64,000 nt of DNA from Bacillota bacterium (GCA_023436585.1 JAEZIN010000029.1:124001-188000); one strand, 5' to 3'; numbered from the stretch's first letter, positions 8,534-17,938 are shown. The notes: generated from the sequence alone by a model not told the origin. Numbers and translations: made by a program.

Positions 8534-8584
8534 CCCAAGGGATTGCATCCCTTGGGTAGGGATCCAGGGGACTGCGTCCCCTGG
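8534..8584. repeat. Two tandem GC hairpins (dispersed palindrome family)
   Basis: CCCAAGGGA-ttgca-TCCCTTGGG (8534-8556) is followed by CCAGGGGAC-tgc-GTCCCCTGG (8564-8584), both perfect, and the second touches the stop codon of the ProB-like gene. Similar units occur at 52662-52688, 52758-52812 and about 61896-61911. They may end the minus-strand ProB-like transcript, though no T tract follows. Confidence 0.55.
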
Positions 8585-9403
8585 TTACTTCAGGCCGATG
8601 CGCGTGCAGGGCACCGCGCCGCTTACAAGGTCCCTCAAATGGTGGCGGGCATGGCCGATGATGACGGTGGTGCCGTTTCTCACAGGTCCCAGGGCATATT
8701 CCAGCTTGGCCCTTGCGCCGTTGGCTCCCAGCCGGCTGGCGCCGACGCAGTTTTGCTGCAGCACGCGTACGTAGGCTACCACATCCTCAATGGTGCTGCC
8801 CGTCACTTCCCGAACCAGGGTATTGGGGTCGGCGGGATTTTGATAAATGCCCTCGGTAGAGGTCAAAAGAACCAGCATTTTGGCTTTGACGAGCCCGGCG
8901 ATGACGGCGGCCGTCTCATCGTTGTCCACGCACTCCACTACCGGCTCACCGCTTTTGCGGCGGTTGGCCAATTCCATCTTCCTGTTTTCCTCGTCGCTGA
9001 CGGGGTCATTATAGTTGATGATGGGGATGGCTCCCTGCTGGGCGGCCCTAACGAGGAGCTTGTGAATATGCTCCCGCTTTTCCGGGTCGTTAAAATGGGT
9101 ATGTTCCACCAGCACCTGCCGCACGCTGTACTCGGGGCGTATGAACTGGCGGTAGTTTTCCATCAATATGGACTGGCCCTGGGCGGCGTAATCGGTCTTG
9201 TCCTGCTCCGGATCGCCGCATAATTCCCGGCCGGTGCGCTTTATATAATCCAGGCGTCCGATTTCCGTAGCGCCGGAGGTGACCCAGATCATGCCGGGCT
9301 TCAGCTCCGCGCCCAGGCGCGAAAAAATGTTGTAGTCGATGTCGTTGTCTTCCTTGCGTATGAGGGCCATGGAGCCTATTTTGCCGACCAGTTCAAATTC
9401 CAT
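8585..9403 (-). CDS. Amino-acid kinase related to glutamate 5-kinase, without a PUA domain
   Basis: This is a 272-residue amino-acid kinase-fold protein. Segments match glutamate 5-kinase: GKIGSMAL near the N terminus, VTSGATEIGR, QVLVEHTHF, IPIINYNDPVS, then DNDETAAVIAGLVKA followed by LLTSTEGIY. Glutamate 5-kinase phosphorylates glutamate in proline synthesis. There is no PUA domain and no proA neighbour, so the substrate may differ. The start at 9403 has GGAGG 7 bases upstream; the frame is open further upstream but has no better signal. It runs as a single gene from its own promoter. Confidence 0.72.
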   Translation of the reverse strand: MEFELVGKIGSMALIRKEDNDIDYNIFSRLGAELKPGMIWVTSGATEIGRLDYIKRTGRELCGDPEQDKTDYAAQGQSILMENYRQFIRPEYSVRQVLVEHTHFNDPEKREHIHKLLVRAAQQGAIPIINYNDPVSDEENRKMELANRRKSGEPVVECVDNDETAAVIAGLVKAKMLVLLTSTEGIYQNPADPNTLVREVTGSTIEDVVAYVRVLQQNCVGASRLGANGARAKLEYALGPVRNGTTVIIGHARHHLRDLVSGAVPCTRIGLK

Positions 9404-9476
9404 GATGGTTTCCTCCGTTATGATGCCGTGCAATCCCTCTATATTTTCATCAATAGGTTCAGTGCATGTGAGAAAT

Positions 9477-9505
9477 ATTGTAGCATGGCATAGTGCTTCC
9501 GTAAA
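9477..9505 (-). promoter_or_regulatory. Sigma-A type promoter of the ProB-like gene
   Basis: On the minus strand TTTACG (9505-9500) and TACAAT (9482-9477) are 17 bases apart and lie about 75 bases before the ATG. No operator or attenuator is seen in the leader. Confidence 0.55.
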
Positions 9506-9524
9506 GGGCGGAAGGACATTGCAG

Positions 9525-11225
9525 TTAAAATGCTTCCAGCGCAACCTCCGTGGAGAGGACATCCCCCGAAAAAAGGTTGCCGCTTATTTGCGCGCCGGTG
9601 CAGGCTTTTAAGGTGGCCATGGCCTTTCGGGGGTGCCAGGGCGCATGGGCATGGCTTCTTTGAACGGTGTTGTTTTGAAACGTCAGGCCGTTTACGCTCA
9701 GGGCATACAGCAGCGGCGCGTCAAAAGCATGGAATGTGTTATCCTCTATGCGTATGTTTTCATGAAAGGGCTTGTCCCTCTTGGGTGCCGGAATCTCGGG
9801 GCAGATGCTGATTACGCCTTCGCAGAACTGGTACATGGAGGTCAGGCAATGCTCCGTGAATACGTTTTTGCGGATGACAACATCCCTGCATGCCCCGGTT
9901 TCGAACCAGTAGTTGGCGTCGCCCGCAATCAAAATGGCGCTGCCGGAGGATTCGAACACATTGTTTTCAATTACGACTTTACGCGGTGTGGAAACAAGGA
10001 CGCCCCTGGCCCGGCAGGAGCCGAAATGGCAGCCGCGGATTTCCACCTGCGGCGTGTTGGACAGGTTCTCCAGCGCATCCCCAGGCTTTAATTGAGCTGG
10101 CAAGTCACTGTCAAATGTGACCTCACAGTCATTTCCGGAAAGAAGACTGTACCTTTCCGCCTTGAGCGTGCCAATAGAGTTCATGGCCTTGTGCTCAATA
10201 AAGGATACTTCATCACCAGCGCCGGCCCAATAAGGGAAGGCGGTAGACTGGGGGTGGACAAACTCCGCGGCAAGCGAGCGCTTGCCTGTAATTGTTTTTA
10301 TGCGCAGCGCCGTGCCGTGCACGTTGACGGGATCATCCATCAAACCGTGAAAGAAGCAATCCTCCACGGTGATCTTGCCGCAGTTATTGGAAAAATGCAG
10401 CCCGTCGTCATGGCAGGAGACGACGCGGCGGCCTTGTTCATGATTTTGCCGCATGGTGATGCGGGTATATCGCAAGTCCCGGCTGAACTGGGACAGCACC
10501 CCCAGGCCGCAGGTGTTGTGCAGGGTGATGCCGGAAAGCGCCACATCCTCGCAGTGATGCACCAGGATGCCGGGGTGGGTGCGGGGGCTGAAGCGCAGCG
10601 TTATGTAATTCCCAGGGGTAGGCAGCGGATCAAACTTGCCGTGAAACCTGAGGACGCCCTGGGATATTTCCTCCTGGCGTTTGGAGCGGAACCTGTCCCC
10701 GGCCCGATAGGCGGTGCGGAGGGTGGCGGCGTCGAACTCGATGGCGCCAAAGGTAGGCGCAAACGTTTCGCCGTTCCAAAAGAAAAGCCGCTCATCCTGT
10801 ATCATGTAGGTATACTTCGTTGTATCCACCGCCACGTCCGCCCATTCCTGGGTGGCTTGAAGTATGACGCCTTCCGCATTATGGGTTGGGGTGAAGTCGA
10901 TGGTCAGATCCTCGATAGTGATGTTTGTACAATCCATGATGGCGATGGGCGAAAGCTGTCCATGGCACAAAAGCTTCGCGCCATGGCCGGTTATTTTTAT
11001 GCTTCGCATATGATCCAGCTTAAGGCCGGCTTTGAAAACAGGGAGCTGGTCGGAATTGGACAGGGAGACCGAGAAAGGCGCGGCGCTTGCGGAATGCAGA
11101 TGATATTCGCCAGGCGCGAAATGAAACACCGTATCCGTATTGCTTTCGCTGAACAGGGCATTCAGTCTTTTCCAGATGTCCATGCCAGGCAGTATGCCGT
11201 ATTCGGCCAGGAAAATTTCTTTCAT
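9525..11225 (-). CDS. Right-handed beta-helix protein, likely GH110 alpha-1,3-galactosidase
   Basis: This 566-residue protein has parallel beta-helix repeats (pectate-lyase-like) throughout. The diagnostic part is CHDDGLHFSNNCGKITVEDC followed by FHGLMDDPVNVHGT, which resembles the active-site region of GH110 enzymes, hydrolases of terminal alpha-1,3-linked galactose as on blood group B or linear glycans. The first residues, MKEIFLAEYGILPG, are not a signal peptide, so a cytoplasmic enzyme is expected, unlike the secreted Bacteroides members. GGAGG precedes the ATG. No transporter or other glycosidase lies next to it. Family confidence is good; substrate is inference. Confidence 0.75.
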   Translation of the reverse strand: MKEIFLAEYGILPGMDIWKRLNALFSESNTDTVFHFAPGEYHLHSASAAPFSVSLSNSDQLPVFKAGLKLDHMRSIKITGHGAKLLCHGQLSPIAIMDCTNITIEDLTIDFTPTHNAEGVILQATQEWADVAVDTTKYTYMIQDERLFFWNGETFAPTFGAIEFDAATLRTAYRAGDRFRSKRQEEISQGVLRFHGKFDPLPTPGNYITLRFSPRTHPGILVHHCEDVALSGITLHNTCGLGVLSQFSRDLRYTRITMRQNHEQGRRVVSCHDDGLHFSNNCGKITVEDCFFHGLMDDPVNVHGTALRIKTITGKRSLAAEFVHPQSTAFPYWAGAGDEVSFIEHKAMNSIGTLKAERYSLLSGNDCEVTFDSDLPAQLKPGDALENLSNTPQVEIRGCHFGSCRARGVLVSTPRKVVIENNVFESSGSAILIAGDANYWFETGACRDVVIRKNVFTEHCLTSMYQFCEGVISICPEIPAPKRDKPFHENIRIEDNTFHAFDAPLLYALSVNGLTFQNNTVQRSHAHAPWHPRKAMATLKACTGAQISGNLFSGDVLSTEVALEAF

Positions 11226-11291
11226 CAGCAGGCTGCCTCCTGTTTACGTGGACCCGCCAAAGGGGCAGGTAACTACCCTTGGCGGAATTTC

Positions 11292-11320
11292 ATTATATGG
11301 GGAATCTGCCATAAATGCAA
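11292..11320 (-). promoter_or_regulatory. Sigma-A type promoter of the GH110-like gene
   Basis: TTGCAT (11320-11315) and TATAAT (11297-11292) on the minus strand are separated by 17 bases. This gives a leader of about 60 bases ending in a GGAGG ribosome binding site. Confidence 0.65.
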
Positions 11321-11367
11321 GCGGACGGGCACCTGTGACAGGCCTGTACCGCGCCTTGGCAACGAAA

Positions 11368-11399
11368 TAGCCGCCCAGGCAAAAGCCAGGGCGGCTATA
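11368..11399 (-). terminator. Rho-independent type hairpin after the phosphate operon
   Basis: ATAGCCGCCC and GGGCGGCTAT form a near-perfect stem, extended inside by GGC/GCC around an AAAA loop. It lies 20 bases after the DUF47 stop in the minus direction. The following TTTCG is a weak T tract. Confidence 0.7.
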
Positions 11400-11419
11400 A
11401 AGTCAGCAATCAATGGGAA

Positions 11420-12043
11420 TCAGCTATTCTTCAGCACAACGCTCTCGATGACCTCCGCCACGTGCTCGCAGTCGTCGTAGCAGGATTCAAAGCCGTCGAA
11501 TATGTCACGCCAAATGATCACATCAAGTGCGTTTTCCCCGCCGGTAAACAGTTTGTTCACAGCCTGAAAGTGCAGCGTATCGCCTTCCGCTTCCAAGGAG
11601 TTGATCTGAACAAAGCAGTTCTTGATGGTGGATGATTTCTTGAAATGATGAAACTCCTTGGTAAGCTCCTTCAAGGCATTGCAGCAGCGAACCAGCAGTT
11701 CGCACAGATTCTCCACCTCGGGGCGGGGCTTTGTAACGTTGTACATGCACATACGGCGCATGATATCATCAATGGCATCCACCACGTCATCCATCGCCGA
11801 GGACAGCAGGGCCAAATCCTCCCGGTCGATGGGGGGAAGGAATTCCTTGGCCAGATGATCCAGGGTCTTATGGTTGATTTCATCGGCAAAATGCTCGATG
11901 CTGTGCAGCGCGTCCATCCTGGCCGGCAGCGTTTCCGGATCAAAATTCAGTATGGTTTCGTTCAGGTATTCGGCGGCGCGCAGCGCGCAGTCAGCGTAAT
12001 CAATAAAGCTTTGAAAATAGTCATACGATGTCCGTTTGGGCAT
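11420..12043 (-). CDS. DUF47/PhoU-like partner of the phosphate transporter
   Basis: This 207-residue all-helical protein belongs to the DUF47 (Pit accessory, PhoU-like) family, which typically pairs with PiT transporters and is thought to gate or regulate them. The family's repeated acidic patterns are seen: HSIEHFADEINHKTLDHLA, DDVVDAIDDIMRRM and, near the end, WRDIFDGFESCYDDCEHVAEVIE, likely metal-binding. It begins 34 bases after the transporter gene in the same direction, so it is the second gene of a two-gene operon. Confidence 0.9.
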   Translation of the reverse strand: MPKRTSYDYFQSFIDYADCALRAAEYLNETILNFDPETLPARMDALHSIEHFADEINHKTLDHLAKEFLPPIDREDLALLSSAMDDVVDAIDDIMRRMCMYNVTKPRPEVENLCELLVRCCNALKELTKEFHHFKKSSTIKNCFVQINSLEAEGDTLHFQAVNKLFTGGENALDVIIWRDIFDGFESCYDDCEHVAEVIESVVLKNS

Positions 12044-12076
12044 GGCGTTATCTTCCTTTCAAAAATGAAGTCGGAT

Positions 12077-13129
12077 TTAAAAGATCATCATGAACAGTCT
12101 GGCCATCAAATATCCCAGCAAGCCGCAGCCGGGGAAGGTCAACACCCAGGTGAGCACCATGTCCTTCACGATGGACCAGTCCACTGCGGACAGGCGCATG
12201 GAAGCGCCAACACCCATGATGGCGGTGGTCTTGGTATGGGTGGTGCTGACCGGCATCCCTGTGACGGAGGAAAGCAGCAAGCAGCCGGCGGCGGCCAGGT
12301 CTGCCGAAAACCCCTGATGGGGCTGGAGCTTGACCATGTCCATGCCAACGGATTTGATGATGCGGTAGCCGCCGATGGAGGTGCCAAGGCCCATGATCAG
12401 CGAGCACAGGATCATCAGCCAGATGGGGATGGTGAAGTTGGTCACAGTGCCCTGGCCGCCCGCCAGGAAAATGCCCAGCAGGAAAACGCTCATGAACTTC
12501 TGGCCATCCTGCGCGCCGTGCATAAAGGCCATGGAGGCGCCGCCGAAAATCTGCGCGTTTCTGAAAAAGCCTACCGTTTTCCTGCGTTCGATGTTGCGGC
12601 AAAGGAATTCGGTGATTTTGGTGAGTACATACCCCGAGCCAAAGCCCAGGAAGGTAGAAAGTACCAGGCCGTAAAGCACCTTGACCCATTCCGAACCGTT
12701 GATGCCGTTCAAACTTCCGTGCAGAGCGATGGCCGCGCCGGAAAGGCCGGCGATCAGCGCGTGGCTTTCGCTGGTTGGGATGCCGAACTTCCACGCCGCC
12801 GTGGCCCAAATCACAATGGCCAGCAGCGCCGCGCACAGCGCAACGGTGGCTTCCTGCGTGTTACCGCCAAAATCCACCATTTTGTAAATGGTCATGGCAA
12901 CCTTGGAGTTGACCATGGTCATCACCAGCACGCCCAGGAAGTTGAAAACGGCGGCCATGATGATGGCGGCCCTGGGATTGATGGCCCTGGTGGATACGCA
13001 AGTGGCGATGGCGTTGGGGGCATCCGTCCAGCCATTGACGAGAATAACGCCCAGCGTCAAAAGTACGGTAGTCAAAAGGAGCGGGTTTGTGGTAATCAAT
13101 TGAATAAACTGGCCCAAATCTACGCTCAT
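12077..13129 (-). CDS. PiT-family inorganic phosphate transporter
   Basis: This is a membrane permease of 350 residues that imports phosphate with a cation. The two duplicated PiT signatures are visible: NGWTDAPNAIATCVSTRAI near the N terminus, and a second copy in the C-terminal half around GMPVSTTHTKTTAIMGVGA. About ten membrane helices are expected. ATG 13129 is preferred over ATG 13141 because GAGG lies 6 bases upstream of it, while nothing suitable precedes the longer start. It is transcribed with the DUF47 gene from a strong promoter at 13274-13302. Confidence 0.94.
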   Translation of the reverse strand: MSVDLGQFIQLITTNPLLLTTVLLTLGVILVNGWTDAPNAIATCVSTRAINPRAAIIMAAVFNFLGVLVMTMVNSKVAMTIYKMVDFGGNTQEATVALCAALLAIVIWATAAWKFGIPTSESHALIAGLSGAAIALHGSLNGINGSEWVKVLYGLVLSTFLGFGSGYVLTKITEFLCRNIERRKTVGFFRNAQIFGGASMAFMHGAQDGQKFMSVFLLGIFLAGGQGTVTNFTIPIWLMILCSLIMGLGTSIGGYRIIKSVGMDMVKLQPHQGFSADLAAAGCLLLSSVTGMPVSTTHTKTTAIMGVGASMRLSAVDWSIVKDMVLTWVLTFPGCGLLGYLMARLFMMIF

Positions 13130-13273
13130 AAAAAACCTCATGAAAGATTTTGCCGGCCCTTCGGCAATACCCCAAGTGTTATATGTAAAAGCGGATGCTG
13201 TTGCATTCCTTACATGCGCCTTTCCGGTTCATCGCGCAAATCTCACCGGACGGTATCAGCATGCGCCCAAACT

Positions 13274-13302
13274 ACTATAAATAGTCGGAAAGTATATGTC
13301 AA
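13274..13302 (-). promoter_or_regulatory. Strong sigma-A promoter of the phosphate transport operon
   Basis: TTGACA (13302-13297) and TATAGT (13279-13274) are spaced by 17 bases on the minus strand. The leader to the transporter start is about 140 bases. I see no Pho box that I can support. Confidence 0.75.
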
Positions 13303-13517
13303 GTAAGGATTCTGTAAGATAATTCTGCGCAAAATCTCGCAGATTACTTATTTTGTAAGAAGTCGAAAAGATATAAGTTTTGGTTTTGATATGAAAATGG
13401 GAGGTGGATTATAGCGGGAAAGGATTTGAAGCAGGATGTATTCCAAGTCGTGTTCAGCACGGGATGGTATCATGCTGGTGGATATAAATGAGCCGCTTTA
13501 TACAGGGGGTGGCAGAA
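13303..13517. other. Intergenic, nothing recognised
   Basis: This AT-rich stretch lies between the divergent-looking phosphate promoter and the tandem repeat at 13518. A short open frame from 13488 runs through the repeat into the end of the next gene on the other strand. It has no ribosome binding site and is not called. Confidence 0.4.
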
Positions 13518-13573
13518 AGAGAAACCGGCCTGTCAGTAAGAGAAACCGGCCTGTCAGTTACACTCAGGCCGGT
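13518..13573 (-). terminator. Terminator with duplicated 21-bp arm
   Basis: A 21-bp unit starting AGAGAAACCGGCCTGTC occurs twice in tandem (13518-13538 and 13539-13559, one difference). The arm CAGGCCGGT at 13565-13573 can pair with ACCGGCCTG in either copy. On the minus strand this gives ACCGGCCTG, loop, CAGGCCGGT, then TTCTCTT, about 60 bases after the stop of the secreted-protein gene. Confidence 0.6.
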
Positions 13574-13634
13574 GAATGATTATTCATACACTAGGAAACA
13601 CAAAACAGCTCATGTGGATATCGGGATCTATTCG

Positions 13635-14588
13635 TTACTCGCTGAGCGAGGGGAGAATGACTTCCGTTACACACGCAGCCTTATCTGAAGGTACATTTAT
13701 CATCAATAGTTTATTCGAGAAATTGCCGTAGTAAGCAAAATGTGTATTCCCGCTCTTCGTTGTTATCTTTTGCACAATCCAGGGGATGTTGTTGATAAAA
13801 ATCGTTTCTGTGGACTCATCTACCTCAAATCCACTGAGTCTGTATTGTTCCATATATATCTTCGCGACATTGGAAGGGAAGGTATCGGACATATCCTGCA
13901 GACCAAAAGAAAAGACACAAAAATTGATTGGCGGGCTTTTAGGGGAGGTGTATATATATAAATACTCTCCTTGAGCGTTTGCAAAGATATTACTCTGTTC
14001 AATCAGGGAAAGGGGCCAGTTGTCACGCAAATATTTCCATTCTTTTTGTGCGTTGAACGAGAATCCCAGGTCTGAGCGATATATATCATTCACAAAGGGA
14101 TAGCCTGGTGTGCTGAAACGAAAGGACTGAACAATTGCCTCCATATCGTGCGGTTCGTCATATAGAACAAGAATTGCATATATACCATCTGCAGACGCCA
14201 GATACATGTTTTCCATCCGCCCCATGTAAAAAGAATGGATTTTCAGACAATCAAGCTCATCCAACTTGGTTTGCTGGATGGATATCAGTTCTGAGTCTGG
14301 CTGTTTATCTCTGATTCTTTTTTGCTTATCCTCGGCCAACGTCTGCATATAGTTTTGATCATAACCTACACCTCTTCCTGTATCGACTATCATCAAGGAA
14401 CTGTTTTCATCATGGAAAACAGTTAAATAGTCCTCCCAATCTTCATAAACCTGCCAGGAGGCTGGAATATGAACGGTAAAACCCATAGCACTCTCGTATT
14501 CGTACATTGAGTTCTCAGCCGCTGCAGATGCATGGATTGCAATGGTCAGCAAAAATGTGATGACAAGAAAACGCACAATTTTACTCAT
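13635..14588 (-). CDS. Secreted protein of unknown function
   Basis: This 317-residue protein has a clear N-terminal signal peptide (about residues 1-24, hydrophobic core then ASAAAE), with no lipobox cysteine. The mature part looks like two similar segments, each beginning with a GF-x-HIPASW or GFSFNAQKEW type motif. That pattern is seen in small PsbP/DcrB-like domains of Firmicute exported proteins; this link is tentative. The DNA is noticeably more AT-rich than its neighbours and uses more AT-ending codons, which suggests different origin or relaxed selection. It stands alone, with a duplicated-arm terminator behind it. Confidence 0.7.
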   Translation of the reverse strand: MSKIVRFLVITFLLTIAIHASAAAENSMYEYESAMGFTVHIPASWQVYEDWEDYLTVFHDENSSLMIVDTGRGVGYDQNYMQTLAEDKQKRIRDKQPDSELISIQQTKLDELDCLKIHSFYMGRMENMYLASADGIYAILVLYDEPHDMEAIVQSFRFSTPGYPFVNDIYRSDLGFSFNAQKEWKYLRDNWPLSLIEQSNIFANAQGEYLYIYTSPKSPPINFCVFSFGLQDMSDTFPSNVAKIYMEQYRLSGFEVDESTETIFINNIPWIVQKITTKSGNTHFAYYGNFSNKLLMINVPSDKAACVTEVILPSLSE

Positions 14589-14702
14589 AAGCGTCTCTCC
14601 TAATGCTGTTTTACATGCTGCAGATATTCGTTATATGTACAAAATCCGAGTTTATGAAAGCCTCAAGACCGTCCGATTGATGCTGTCAATCTTCATGCGT
14701 TG

Positions 14703-16379
<1,677 letters not shown>

Positions 16380-16402
16380 GATAAACCGCCTCCTTTTGCT
16401 AT

Positions 16403-16662
16403 AAAAAGACCCCGTCCCTGATAATATCAGAGACGGAGTCTGTACGAATCCGCGGTACCACTCTGCTTGAGGCGAAAGCCTCCGCTTGTGAAGGGCTTTT
16501 ACGGGCCCTGCCGTCCGCTGCTACTTGCGGGAAAAGATCCCGTTTTCAGGCGGCCGCTCGCGGGTGAGGTTCTTCCGCAAACCCTTATGCCTTGCACCAT
16601 CCGGCATCTCTCTGAAAGAGTTTGTGGGATACTGATCCCGATCATCGCGTTTGTTTTCAATT
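16403..16662 (-). ncRNA. T-box riboswitch, specifier CUC (leucine)
   Basis: Read on the minus strand, the leader has Stem I features: CGATGATCGGGATCAGTA, then CAGAGAG and the distal GGTGCAAGGC. It continues with the specifier-loop string GAAC-CTC-A (CTC at 16568-16566), the Stem III region with AAGTAGCAGCGGACG, and the conserved T-box AGAGTGGTACCGCG at about 16464-16451. The terminator stem starts GACTCCGTCTCTGAT (16440-16426), pairs over 15 bp and is followed by TTTTT at 16407-16403. The TGGT in the T-box would pair with tRNA ending ACCA, that is discriminator A, as in tRNA-Leu. The 5' end is estimated from the promoter. It controls the acyl-CoA synthetase 24 bases downstream. Confidence 0.93.
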
Positions 16663-16668
16663 GGAAAG

Positions 16669-16697
16669 ATTGTAGCGGAGGGAACTCCTTTTGTCAA
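16669..16697 (-). promoter_or_regulatory. Strong promoter of the T-box leader
   Basis: TTGACA (16697-16692) and TACAAT (16674-16669) are 17 bases apart on the minus strand. The predicted start, near 16662, lies just before Stem I. The promoter is back to back with that of the TetR gene, with 41 bases between the two -35 boxes. Confidence 0.85.
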
Positions 16698-16738
16698 GCG
16701 GGATTTGCAGGACGATGGAAAAAAGTTTCAAATCCCTC

Positions 16739-16780
16739 TTGACAGGATTGGCACGGGGAAATATAATGACCATATAGTCA
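16739..16780 (+). promoter_or_regulatory. Promoter and possible operator of the TetR gene
   Basis: TTGACA (16739-16744) and TATAAT (16762-16767) have a 17-base spacer. Immediately at the -10 lies TGAC-catata-GTCA (16767-16780), an inverted repeat of the kind TetR-family proteins bind, so self-repression is likely. Confidence 0.75.
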
Positions 16781-16800
16781 GTGATTAAGGAGTCATCGAT

Positions 16801-17382
16801 TTGAAAACGAGCATTCGCCAGCAGCAAAAGGAGCAAACGCGGGAGAGGCTTCTTATGGCCGCTTATCGTGTGTTCTCGCGGCAGGGGATCATGCAAAGCC
16901 GTGTGGAGGATATCGCCAGGGAGGCAGGGGTGTCCCACGGCACGGTGTTTGTTCATTTCAAATCGCAGGAGGATTTGATTGAGGCGGTGGCAGGCCATTA
17001 CGGAGGGGAAATCGCCGCGCGCACCCATGCGCTCTCCCAGGCAGGGGGCACGCTTGCGCAGGTGCTGGCGGCCCACTTGCAGGGGATAGGCGAGTTTGAA
17101 GGCTTCTACACCCGTCTTTTGCTGGAGGCAAGGCTGCTGCCTCAAGGGGCAAGGGACAGCTTTGTAGGGATTCAATCTGCTCTTTCCCATCATTTTTGCG
17201 GCGCGCTGACACGGGAGGAAGCGGTTGGGGACATCCCGCCCTATCTGCTTTTTAATATGTGGATCGGGCTTGTGCATCACTATCTGCAAAACGGGGACCT
17301 GTTCGCCCCGGAGGGCAGCGTGATTGTGCAGCACGGCCCCGAAATCATGGCTGCTTACTTGAAGCTGCTGGGAGTGAAATGA
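16801..17382 (+). CDS. TetR-family transcriptional regulator
   Basis: This is a 193-residue repressor. The N-terminal TetR helix-turn-helix spans residues 10-57: REDLL-type start RERLLMAAYRVFSRQG, then VEDIAREAGVSHGTVFVHFKSQEDL. The rest is the helical ligand-binding and dimer domain. The start is TTG with AAGGAG 8 bases upstream. The gene is divergent from the T-box controlled acyl-CoA synthetase, so it may sense an acyl-CoA; that is inference. The next gene overlaps its stop. Confidence 0.92.
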   Translation: MKTSIRQQQKEQTRERLLMAAYRVFSRQGIMQSRVEDIAREAGVSHGTVFVHFKSQEDLIEAVAGHYGGEIAARTHALSQAGGTLAQVLAAHLQGIGEFEGFYTRLLLEARLLPQGARDSFVGIQSALSHHFCGALTREEAVGDIPPYLLFNMWIGLVHHYLQNGDLFAPEGSVIVQHGPEIMAAYLKLLGVK

Positions 17383-17642
17383 TGATGGGAGAGTTGACCA
17401 GGCTGCCGAATGTGGGGAAGGTTCTGGAGAAAAATTTGAATCAGATCGGTATCTATACCGAAGCGCAATTGAAGGAGACCGGCAGCAAGGAGGCATTCTT
17501 GCGCATCAGGCTAATTGATCCCGGCGCTTGCCTGCATATGCTGTACGGCCTGCAGGGTGCAGTGGATGGGATCAAGGATGCTTACCTGCCTGAAGGTACG
17601 AAAAAGGACTTGCAGGCGTTTTACAAAACCTGTGAGAGGTGA
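17379..17642 (+). CDS. TfoX C-terminal domain protein
   Basis: This 87-residue protein matches the C-terminal domain of TfoX-like proteins: LTRLPNVGKVLEKNLNQIGI, then LKETGSKEAFLRIR, ACLHMLYGLQGAVDGI and a final helix. This helix-hairpin-helix-like domain occurs alone in many Firmicutes. Link to competence is not implied. Several ATGs are stacked at 17379-17387; the first overlaps the TetR stop by ATGA and is used. Confidence 0.8.
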   Translation: MMMGELTRLPNVGKVLEKNLNQIGIYTEAQLKETGSKEAFLRIRLIDPGACLHMLYGLQGAVDGIKDAYLPEGTKKDLQAFYKTCER

Positions 17643-17698
17643 AAAGGGGCTCGCGCCCGATCATTGCAATTAAAATGGTAAGAGAAGGAGAGAAACCC

Positions 17699-17938
17699 AT
17701 GAAAACCTGCATTGCCTGCGGTATGCCCATGGCCAGGCCAGAGGATTTTGCCATGAAGGATGAAACGAAAGACTACTGCCGCTACTGTGCCAGGGAGGAC
17801 GGCGCCATGCAGTCCTACCCCGAAAAGCTGGAGGGAACTACCCATTTTCTGATGCAGACGCAAGGACTTGATGAGGCAGCCGCCAGGGAAACGGCCTTAC
17901 GGCTTTTAAAAAAGCTGCCGGCCTGGGCAAACATCTAG
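17699..17938 (+). CDS. Small putative zinc-ribbon protein
   Basis: This 79-residue protein begins MKTCIACGMPM and has a second pair, YCRYC, at residues 30-33. The CxxC...CxxC spacing fits a zinc ribbon, as in the putative zinc-ribbon family found beside regulators in Clostridia. The C-terminal half is helical with an LDEAAARETALRLLKKLPAW segment. GAAGGAG lies 9 bases before the ATG. It is probably the third gene of the TetR operon, and a good terminator follows. Confidence 0.78.
   Translation: MKTCIACGMPMARPEDFAMKDETKDYCRYCAREDGAMQSYPEKLEGTTHFLMQTQGLDEAAARETALRLLKKLPAWANI

Noticed and set aside
9525..9562. Apparent overlap between the GH110-like gene end and a long upstream version of the ProB-like gene
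   Set aside because: The ProB-like start with a good ribosome binding site is at 9403, after its own promoter; no overlap or frameshift remains.
13488..13688. 66-residue frame on the plus strand
   Set aside because: It consists of the tandem repeat and terminator arm and runs antisense into the next gene; no ribosome binding site.
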